A stretch of DNA of 17,007 nt from an uncultured Megasphaera sp. (GTDB taxonomy: Bacteria > Bacillota > Negativicutes > Veillonellales > Megasphaeraceae), in assembly GCA_902464195.1 (NCBI GenBank), contig CABQJB010000019.1, positions 1 through 17,007 on the forward strand. Direction: 5' to 3'. Each line of letters begins with the position of its first letter. Position 1 is the first letter of the stretch. Under the pieces are notes generated by a model that was not told the DNA's origin, did no database searches, and was given only the letters and a program-made list of their open reading frames with translations. The position numbers and the translations under genes were made by a program. Shown piece by piece: positions 1 through 5,380 of the stretch.

Positions 1-3
1 TCC

Positions 4-31
4 CTAATCCCTAACCCCTAACCCCTAGCCC
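4..31. repeat. Degenerate heptanucleotide array, copy 1 (CTAACCC type)
   Basis: Four consecutive 7-base units are visible: CTAATCC, CTAACCC, CTAACCC and CTAGCCC. The same CTAR-led heptads recur at 2445-2479 and, on the other strand, at 16779-16813. A single partner heptad, TACAAAC, lies at 138-144. The array may begin before the window, so its full length is unknown. No coding potential is seen. Function is unknown. Confidence 0.75.
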
Positions 32-140
32 GTAGGGGTTCGCACGTGGCGAACCCGTTTCAGCATATGTGTGATTTCCTATTCAAGTTGCTAGAAGCAT
101 CATACAAATACCTGGCGGGTCGCCCACGGGCGCCCCCTAC
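32..140. repeat. 109-bp inverted-repeat element, possible MITE-like or REP-like unit
   Basis: The segment starts GTAGGGG (32-38) and ends CCCCTAC (134-140), a perfect 7-bp terminal inverted repeat. Each end carries a hairpin. On the left, GGGTTCGC (36-43) pairs with GCGAACCC (49-56) around a 5-base loop. On the right, a GC-rich imperfect hairpin covers about 115-136. The middle is AT-richer and has no convincing gene. The element lies between two heptad-repeat arms, so it could be an insertion there. No clear target-site duplication is seen. Mobility is an inference. Confidence 0.5.
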
Positions 141-146
141 AAACTC

Positions 147-180
147 AAAAAGAGGCTGTCGCTTTAAGACAGCCTCTTTT
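147..180. terminator. Bidirectional intrinsic terminator upstream of thrS
   Basis: AAAAAGAGGCTGTC (147-160) pairs with GACAGCCTCTTTT (168-180) around the loop GCTTTAA. An A tract on one side and a T tract on the other allow termination in both directions. The left arm with two following bases, AAAAAGAGGCTGTCGC, matches the arm at 16746-16761 base for base. It probably ends an upstream transcript just before the thrS promoter. Confidence 0.85.
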
Positions 181-185
181 CTCCC

Positions 186-214
186 TTGACAACCCCAATT
201 TCCTGCCGTATAAT
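186..214 (+). promoter_or_regulatory. Consensus sigma-A promoter for thrS
   Basis: TTGACA (186-191) and TATAAT (209-214) are separated by exactly 17 bases, a perfect match to the vegetative consensus. Transcription should start near 221. A six-bp hairpin, TACATA-GAGA-TATGTA (222-237), would then form at the very 5' end of the RNA. Such a strong promoter fits a gene controlled mainly by leader attenuation. Confidence 0.9.
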
Positions 215-220
215 TTACGC

Positions 221-467
221 ATACATAGAGATATGTAAGATGCTTTGAAAAGGACAACACTTGATAGCTCCTTTATCACAGAGAGAGGCACATGGGTGAG
301 AGTGCTTTATAGAGTCTGGCAAGTTACCGCCTTGGAGCAGGATTTCTGAAGTGAGTAGGGAGTCCCGGCCGCCCCGTTATCGCGCTTGAGTACATCGGAT
401 TTTCCGGTGAACTAGGGTGGAACCACGTGAGTTATGCTCTCGTCCCTTGAGGACGGGAGCTTTTTTT
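221..467 (+). promoter_or_regulatory. T-box riboswitch (threonine), thrS leader
   Basis: T-box leaders sense uncharged tRNA and allow antitermination when the amino acid is scarce. The T-box itself is plain: TAGGGTGGAACCACG (413-427). Stem I features are also visible: a lower helix GCTCC (267-271) with GGAGC (334-338), the AGAGAG segment from 282, and the apical GGTGAGA motif (295-301). The likely specifier is ACC (326-328), the only threonine codon triplet between the apical motif and the linker. It lies just before the GGAGC arm, opposite AGAGAG. The linker GTGAGTAGGG (351-360) and a CCCCGTTATCGCGC segment (373-386) fit the usual linker and stem III. A competing terminator follows at 436-467. 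The T-box call is certain; the exact specifier position is inferred. Confidence 0.95.
436..467 (+). terminator. T-box-controlled intrinsic terminator
   Basis: GCTCTCGTCC (436-445) pairs with GGACGGGAGC (451-460), including one G-U pair, around the loop CTTGA. Seven Ts follow (461-467). The region just upstream contains the T-box and can form the competing antiterminator. The structure ends four bases before the AAGGAGG ribosome site of thrS. Confidence 0.9.
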
Positions 468-486
468 ATTAAGGAGGATGTTTGTA

Positions 487-2394
487 ATGGCAGAATTAGT
501 ATTAAAAGACGGAAGCAAAAAACAGTTTCCCGATGGCATCTCTCTTGCCGAAGCTGTCAAACAGCTCAGCAACAGTCTTGCAAAGAAAGTATTAGTCGCA
601 AAGGTAAACGGTGAAGTCACGGACCTCCGCGAAACCATCGTCGACGGCTCGACCGTTGAATTCCTCACCTTTGCTGATCAGGAAGGGAAAGATACGCTCC
701 GCCATACAGCATCTCATGTCATGGCTCAGGCTATCCAGCACCTCTTCCCGGGCGTCAAATTCGCTATTGGCCCGTCCATTGAAAACGGTTTCTACTATGA
801 CCTCGATACGGAACACCGTTTCACACAGGAAGACTTTGCTGCCATTGAAGCTGAAATGGCTAAGATCGTCAAAGAAAACCTTCCCATTACCAAAGAAGTC
901 TTGTCCCGTGCTGACGCTTTGAAACTCTTCAAAGACGCTGGCCAGGATTATAAAGTAGAACTCATCGAAGACCTTCCGGAAGATGCCGTCATCTCCATCT
1001 ACCGCCAGGGTGACTTCGTCGATCTCTGTGCCGGTCCGCACTGCGCTTCGACTGGTGCCGTCAAGGCCTTCAAGCTGCGCACTGTTGCCGGTGCTTACTG
1101 GCGCGGCGATGAACACAACAAGATGCTCCAGCGTATTTACGGGACCGCTTTTGAAAAGAAATCGGAACTCGATGAATACCTGAAGATGATGGAAGAAGCT
1201 GAAAAGCGCGACCACCGTAAATTGGGCAAACAGCTCGACCTGTTCAGCTTCCACGAAGAAGGCCCGGGCTTCCCGTTCTTCCATCCCAAGGGAATGATCC
1301 TGCGCAACAACCTGCTTAAATTCTGGCATGAACTCCATGACGAAGCCGATTATGACGAAATCATGACCCCGATGATCCTCAACCGTCATCTCTGGGAACA
1401 GTCCGGCCACTGGGATCACTACCGCGACAACATGTATTTCACGACCATCGATGAACAGCCTTACGCCATCAAACCGATGAACTGCCCGGGCGGCATCCTG
1501 GTCTACAAGAGCAACGTCCACAGCTACCGCGACTTCCCCATGCGCATGGCTGAACTCGGTCTGGTCCATCGCCATGAACTCCACGGTGCCCTCCACGGCC
1601 TCTTCCGCGTCCGTTGCTTCACTCAGGACGATGCCCACATCTTCATGCTGCCGAGCCAGATGAAAGAAGAAATCTCCGGCGTCATGGACCTCTTCGACAA
1701 GGCTTACAAACAGTTCGGCCTGGAATACCACGTCGAATTGTCCACCCGTCCGGAAGACTCCATGGGGTCCGACGAAATCTGGGAACTGGCTACCAAGACC
1801 TTGCATGACGTCATCGAAGAACGCCACATCCCGTACGTCATCAACGAAGGCGACGGCGCATTCTACGGCCCGAAACTGGACTTCCACCTGAAAGACTCCA
1901 TCGGTCGTACCTGGCAGTGCGGTACCATCCAGCTCGACATGCTCATGCCGGAACGCTTCGACATGACCTACATCGGCGAAGATGGCCAGAAACATCGTCC
2001 GGTCATGGTACATCGCGCCTGCTTCGGCAGTATCGAACGCTTCCTGGGTATCATCACCGAAAACTATGCCGGTGCTTTCCCGGTATGGCTAGCTCCGGTC
2101 CAGATCAAGTTCCTGCCCATCTCCGACAAACACCTGGCTTACTGCAAAGACCTGGCTAAGAAGTTCAAGAAATTGGGCATCCGCGTCGAAGTTGACGAAA
2201 GCAGTGAAAAAATCGGCTACAAGATCCGCAAGGCACAGATGGAAAAAGTACCGTACATGGCTGTCGTCGGTGATAAAGAAATGGAAAACGGCACCCTCGG
2301 CCTGCGCGACCGCTCCAAAGGCGATTTAGGCGCCAAACCGATCGACGAAGTCGTCGCCCACATCCAGAAACTCACTGAAACAAGAGAAGGCTAA
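487..2394 (+). CDS. thrS: Threonyl-tRNA synthetase
   Basis: Class II aminoacyl-tRNA synthetase that joins threonine to tRNA-Thr in the cytosol and edits mischarged Ser-tRNA-Thr. The 635-residue product shows an N-terminal TGS domain (about 1-61), then the editing domain with H73, H77, C181 and H185. The catalytic core follows, with the zinc ligands C333 (in KPMNCPGG), H384 (in DDAHIF) and H509 (in VHRACFGSIERF), then a C-terminal anticodon-binding domain. These positions nearly equal those of the E. coli enzyme. An ATG at 478 is in frame but abuts the AAGGAGG site (471-477). The ATG at 487 has a proper nine-base spacing and begins MAELVLKDGS. Expression is governed by the threonine T-box leader. 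The gene is followed by its own terminator and looks monocistronic. Confidence 0.98.
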   Translation: MAELVLKDGSKKQFPDGISLAEAVKQLSNSLAKKVLVAKVNGEVTDLRETIVDGSTVEFLTFADQEGKDTLRHTASHVMAQAIQHLFPGVKFAIGPSIENGFYYDLDTEHRFTQEDFAAIEAEMAKIVKENLPITKEVLSRADALKLFKDAGQDYKVELIEDLPEDAVISIYRQGDFVDLCAGPHCASTGAVKAFKLRTVAGAYWRGDEHNKMLQRIYGTAFEKKSELDEYLKMMEEAEKRDHRKLGKQLDLFSFHEEGPGFPFFHPKGMILRNNLLKFWHELHDEADYDEIMTPMILNRHLWEQSGHWDHYRDNMYFTTIDEQPYAIKPMNCPGGILVYKSNVHSYRDFPMRMAELGLVHRHELHGALHGLFRVRCFTQDDAHIFMLPSQMKEEISGVMDLFDKAYKQFGLEYHVELSTRPEDSMGSDEIWELATKTLHDVIEERHIPYVINEGDGAFYGPKLDFHLKDSIGRTWQCGTIQLDMLMPERFDMTYIGEDGQKHRPVMVHRACFGSIERFLGIITENYAGAFPVWLAPVQIKFLPISDKHLAYCKDLAKKFKKLGIRVEVDESSEKIGYKIRKAQMEKVPYMAVVGDKEMENGTLGLRDRSKGDLGAKPIDEVVAHIQKLTETREG

Positions 2395-2402
2395 TAGCGT
2401 GA

Positions 2403-2479
2403 GTTTGTAGTTTGCAGTTAGAAGTTTTAAAATAAAGCCATCTACTAAAAACTAACAACTAGCCACTAACAACTAAAAA
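2403..2479. repeat. Two-armed heptanucleotide repeat element, copy 2
   Basis: The left arm has four in-phase 7-base units (2403-2430): GTTTGTA, GTTTGCA, GTTAGAA, GTTTTAA. After a short centre, the right arm has five in-phase units (2445-2479): CTAAAAA, CTAACAA, CTAGCCA, CTAACAA, CTAAAAA. The arms are roughly inverted relative to each other. The last unit supplies the A tract of the terminator hairpin at 2475-2510. A possible weak promoter, TTGTAG (2405) with TAAAAT (2428) 17 bases apart, lies inside. A matching element in the opposite orientation is at 16779-16870. Confidence 0.8.
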
Positions 2480-2510
2480 GGGCTTGTCGTCGTTCGACAA
2501 GCCCTTTTTT
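2475..2510. terminator. Intrinsic terminator after thrS
   Basis: AAAAAGGGCTTGTCG (2475-2489) pairs perfectly with CGACAAGCCCTTTTT (2495-2509) around a five-base loop, followed by a T run. The A and T tracts make it potentially bidirectional. It lies 80 bases past the thrS stop and only 23 bases before the rbgA start, so rbgA has little room for its own promoter downstream of it. Confidence 0.88.
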
Positions 2511-2533
2511 CTCATCACCAAAGGAGATTCACT

Positions 2534-3397
2534 ATGATAATCAACTGGTATCCCGGCCATATGGCCAAGGCCAAGCGCCTTATTCAGGAAAATCTAAAGG
2601 TCATCGACGTCGTCATCGAGCTCGTCGATGCCCGCATCCCTATGAGCAGTACCAATCCTATGATCAAGTCCCTCATCGGCGATAAGCCGTCCATCGTCGT
2701 CCTCAACAAGGCCGACCTGGCCGACCCGGCCATCCTCGACGAATGGGTGGCCTATTACAAGCAACAGGGCCGCAAGGTTCTGGCCTTGAACAGCAAAGGC
2801 GGCAAGGGCGTGAAACAGCTCATTTCCCTGGTCCGGTCCCTGGCGGCGCCGAAGCTGGCCCGCTGGAAGGCCCGGGGCCTCAAGAACCGCGCCGTCCGCA
2901 CGATGATTCTGGGTATCCCCAACGTCGGCAAGTCGACGCTCATCAATAAGTTATCCCGACGCAGTGCCGCCAAGACGGCCGACAAGCCTGGCGAAACGAA
3001 GGGCAAGCAGTGGGTCCACATCGGCGACCAGCTCGACCTCCTGGATACGCCGGGCGTCTTGTGGCCGAAACTGGAAAACCAGGTCAGCGCCTACCGGCTG
3101 GCAGCGACAGGGGCCATTTCCGATACGGTCTTCGACATGGAAACGGTCATCATGCAGCTCATCGAACAGCTGTCGGCCCAGTACCCCGATGAATTGAAGG
3201 CCCGTTATAAACTGGAAACCCTCTGTGACAAACCGCTGGATACGATCGAAGCCATCGGCCGCAAGCGGGGCTGTATCGTTTCCGGCGGCGTCGTCGACCT
3301 GGAAAAGACGTATAAGCTCATCCTCAAAGAATTCCGTGAGGGCAAGATCGGCGCCATCTCTCTGGATCGGCTGGGCGAATGGGAAGGGGAGGACTGA
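2534..3397 (+). CDS. rbgA: Ribosome biogenesis GTPase RbgA (YlqF)
   Basis: Circularly permuted GTPase that acts late in assembly of the 50S ribosomal subunit. The 287 residues match the usual length (about 280). The N-terminus carries the family signature NWYPGHMAKAKR (about 4-15). The GTPase motifs appear in permuted order: G4 NKAD (58-61), G1 GIPNVGKST (127-135), a PGETKG segment holding the G2 threonine (T155), and G3 DTPG (171-174). A helical C-terminal RNA-binding region follows. The start has AAGGAG (2521-2526) seven bases upstream. It lies two bases from rnhB, the same neighbour order seen in many Firmicutes. No promoter is evident between the thrS terminator and this start, so expression may depend on readthrough or on a promoter in the preceding repeat. 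Confidence 0.96.
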   Translation: MIINWYPGHMAKAKRLIQENLKVIDVVIELVDARIPMSSTNPMIKSLIGDKPSIVVLNKADLADPAILDEWVAYYKQQGRKVLALNSKGGKGVKQLISLVRSLAAPKLARWKARGLKNRAVRTMILGIPNVGKSTLINKLSRRSAAKTADKPGETKGKQWVHIGDQLDLLDTPGVLWPKLENQVSAYRLAATGAISDTVFDMETVIMQLIEQLSAQYPDELKARYKLETLCDKPLDTIEAIGRKRGCIVSGGVVDLEKTYKLILKEFREGKIGAISLDRLGEWEGED

Positions 3398-3399
3398 CT

Positions 3400-4188
3400 A
3401 TGGACATCGGGAAACTCCGCGTCGCCGACCTCAAGGCCCGCCTGGCCGCTGGCGGTGACGTCCAGGACCTCCTGGCAGCCATGAAAGAAGACGGCCGCGT
3501 GTCAGTCCGCAAATTGGCCGCCGCCTATATGCGCCAGAAAATCCGGGAAGAAGCCGAACGGGAACGGGTCCTCCATATGTATGATCAGGAAACGGCTTAC
3601 TACAACGAAGGGTTGTATCACGTGGCCGGTATCGACGAAGCCGGCCGCGGCCCGGCTGCCGGCCCGGTCATGGTGGCCGCCGTCATCCTGCCGCCGTACT
3701 GGGAATGTCCCGGCCTCAATGACAGCAAAAAAGTCCCGCCAGCCAAGCGGGACGTACTTTATGATAAGATCATGGCTGAAGCCGTTGCCGTCTCCTGCGT
3801 GGCCAAGTCGGAAAAGGAAATCGACGAACTCGATATCTATCACGCTACTATGCAGGGGATGTACGATGCCGTCAACGGCCTGGCCGTGCCTGCCGAAGCT
3901 GTCCTGGTCGACGCCATGCCCCTCCGGGAACTGACCGTGCCCCATAAGTCCCTGGTCCACGGCGACGCCCTGAGCGCGTCCATCGCCGCGGCGTCGATCA
4001 TCGCCAAAGTCACGCGTGACCGCCTCATGGTTGAATACGACAAAAAATATCCCCAGTACGGCTTTGCCGTGCACAAGGGATATTTGACAAAAATGCATAT
4101 GGAAGCGTTGCAAAAATACGGGCCCTGTCCCATTCACCGCCGCTCTTTTGAACCCATAAAGAGCATGGTGAAGGGCCTTTCAGAATAA
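3400..4188 (+). CDS. rnhB: Ribonuclease HII
   Basis: Cleaves the RNA strand of RNA-DNA hybrids and removes misincorporated ribonucleotides from DNA. The 262-residue protein has an N-terminal extension of about 70 residues, as in Bacillus RnhB, before the catalytic domain. The metal-binding acidic residues are visible: D79 and E80 in GIDEAGRG, D171 in VDAMPL, and D207 in IAKVTRDRLM. A longer in-frame start at 3379 lies inside rbgA. ATG 3400 has AAGGGGAGG seven bases upstream and is preferred. The rbgA stop ends two bases before it, so the two genes are probably co-translated. The 3' end overlaps the convergent corA-like gene by nine bases, with no terminator between. Confidence 0.97.
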   Translation: MDIGKLRVADLKARLAAGGDVQDLLAAMKEDGRVSVRKLAAAYMRQKIREEAERERVLHMYDQETAYYNEGLYHVAGIDEAGRGPAAGPVMVAAVILPPYWECPGLNDSKKVPPAKRDVLYDKIMAEAVAVSCVAKSEKEIDELDIYHATMQGMYDAVNGLAVPAEAVLVDAMPLRELTVPHKSLVHGDALSASIAAASIIAKVTRDRLMVEYDKKYPQYGFAVHKGYLTKMHMEALQKYGPCPIHRRSFEPIKSMVKGLSE

Positions 4189-5133
4189 ATCCTTCCGCCA
4201 GAGCATGATGACGGCGACGATGGTACAGAACATGGCAATGCCTACGACGTAATAGAAGCCGGCTGTCGTGTCCTGGAAAGGGACGGGGACGTTGATGCCC
4301 CACAGACTGAAGATGATCGTCGGGACGGCCAGCATAATCGTAATGGAGGCCAGGAATTTCATGACCAGGTTCAGGTTGTTGGAAATGATGGACGCAAAGG
4401 TGTCGGACATATTCATGAGGATGTTGGAATACATCTCGACCATTTCGATAGCCTGCTTGTTCTCGATGATGACATCTTCCAGGAGGTCTTCGTCTTCTTC
4501 ATACATCTTGATGAGATGGTGGAGCGACGTATTGCGGCGCAGGCGCATGAGCCGTTCCATGACGATGCCGTTGCTGCGCAGGGCCGACGTGAAGTACGTC
4601 AAGGATTTCTGTAATTCCAGGAGCAGGAAGAATTCCTTGTTGCGCATGGAATGACGCAGGATTTCCTCGATGTCATCGGTACGGCGGTTGATCTGCATCA
4701 AGTAGCGCAGGAACAGCGTCGCCGAACGGTATAAGATTTGGAATAAGAAACGCGTCTTCTTGAAGGTATAGAACAGGGGATATTTATTCTCCGTAAAGGC
4801 GCGCATGACTTCTGTTTCTTGAATACAGAGGGTGATGATGAAGTCCGGTGTAATGAAAATGCCCAGCGGCAAGGTGTCATAACTATCCGTTTCCAGGATG
4901 ATCGGGATGTTGATGACGACGAAGATGTAGTTGTCTTCGATTTCAACGTGGGAACGTTCTTCCGTGTCCAAGGCGGTTTTCAGAACATCAGTGGGGATTT
5001 CCGTGACCATGGATACGAGCTGTAAATCTTCGGAATCGGGATTTACGACGTGGATCCAGGATCCTTTTTCAGCCGATGCCAGGGAAATATTGTCTTCCAG
5101 ATGGCCGTTGCTGTGTTTATAAACTTGAATCAT
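4180..5133 (-). CDS. corA: CorA-family divalent metal ion transporter
   Basis: Inner-membrane channel of the CorA/ZntB family, taking up magnesium or another divalent cation. The 317-residue protein has a large N-terminal cytoplasmic domain rich in charged helices. It ends with two transmembrane helices (about 258-278 and 293-312) and the short basic tail RKDLF. The signature loop after the first helix reads LWGINVPVPF, so residues 279-281 are GIN rather than the classical GMN. ZntB-like members also carry GIN, so the substrate cannot be fixed as magnesium. The start has AAGGGAG nine bases upstream on the minus strand and a good promoter at 5183-5212. The gene is divergent from smc and convergent with rnhB, and looks monocistronic. 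No magnesium riboswitch is visible in its leader of about 40 bases. Confidence 0.88.
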   Translation of the reverse strand: MIQVYKHSNGHLEDNISLASAEKGSWIHVVNPDSEDLQLVSMVTEIPTDVLKTALDTEERSHVEIEDNYIFVVINIPIILETDSYDTLPLGIFITPDFIITLCIQETEVMRAFTENKYPLFYTFKKTRFLFQILYRSATLFLRYLMQINRRTDDIEEILRHSMRNKEFFLLLELQKSLTYFTSALRSNGIVMERLMRLRRNTSLHHLIKMYEEDEDLLEDVIIENKQAIEMVEMYSNILMNMSDTFASIISNNLNLVMKFLASITIMLAVPTIIFSLWGINVPVPFQDTTAGFYYVVGIAMFCTIVAVIMLWRKDLF

Positions 5134-5182
5134 TACGGTACTCTCCCTTTCTGCAGAATGAGGGCCTTCAAACCCAAATTCT

Positions 5183-5212
5183 AATATAATCCATTAAGAC
5201 AGGACTCGTCAA
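5183..5212 (-). promoter_or_regulatory. Promoter of the corA-like gene
   Basis: On the minus strand TTGACG (5212-5207) is followed after 18 bases by TATATT (5188-5183), a close sigma-A match. Transcription would begin near 5176, giving a short leader of about 43 bases before the start codon at 5133. Confidence 0.7.
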
Positions 5213-5248
5213 GGTTTTCCCCGATATTTTACAGAAACTTTGCCCAGT

Positions 5249-5280
5249 GCCTGTCGTGGCCCGTCATAGTAGCGGCAGGC
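5249..5280. promoter_or_regulatory. Inverted repeat between corA and smc promoters
   Basis: GCCTGTCG (5249-5256) and CGGCAGGC (5273-5280) form an eight-position inverted repeat with one G-T wobble and a 16-base centre. It lies just upstream of the putative smc -10 box, over the weak -35 region. It could be an operator or simply a chance dyad. No binding protein can be named. Confidence 0.35.
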
Positions 5281-5289
5281 CGGTAATTA

Positions 5290-5298
5290 TGGTATGAT
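5290..5298 (+). promoter_or_regulatory. Putative extended -10 promoter for smc
   Basis: TGGTATGAT contains the extended TGn motif followed by TATGAT (5293-5298), five of six matches to the -10 consensus. The sequence 17 bases upstream (TAGCGG) is a poor -35, which is common for extended -10 promoters. Transcription would begin near 5305, giving a leader of about 75 bases. Confidence 0.5.
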
Positions 5299-5320
5299 TA
5301 ACTGTACGAGTAAATAAGCA

Positions 5321-5362
5321 GGACTGCCGCATAGACGGGAATGATGTCCGCCCCGGCAGTCC
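5321..5362 (+). promoter_or_regulatory. Hairpin in the smc 5' leader
   Basis: GGACTGCC (5321-5328) and GGCAGTCC (5355-5362) are perfect complements 26 bases apart, with a smaller GAC/GTC pairing inside. No T run follows, so it is not a terminator. The stem ends just before the weak purine-rich ribosome site (GAGAGAG, about 5366-5372) of smc and could affect translation or mRNA stability. Confidence 0.45.
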
Positions 5363-5380
5363 ACAGAGAGAGTAGAAACT

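Noticed and set aside
4..31. Telomere-like or CRISPR-like repeat
   Set aside because: The CTAACCC units resemble telomeric repeats, but they are degenerate, recur in internal intergenic sites and have no spacers, so neither a chromosome end nor a CRISPR array is supported.
60..260. A 66-codon minus-strand open frame upstream of thrS
   Set aside because: It crosses the terminator, the thrS promoter and a repeat element, has no ribosome site and resembles no known protein.
478..486. Earlier start codon for thrS at 478
   Set aside because: It directly abuts the AAGGAGG ribosome site. The ATG at 487 has normal spacing and gives the expected TGS-domain N-terminus.
592..2013. A 473-codon open frame on the minus strand
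   Set aside because: It lies wholly antisense to thrS, has a repetitive Val/Phe/Asp-rich composition typical of a reverse-frame shadow, and has no recognisable domain.
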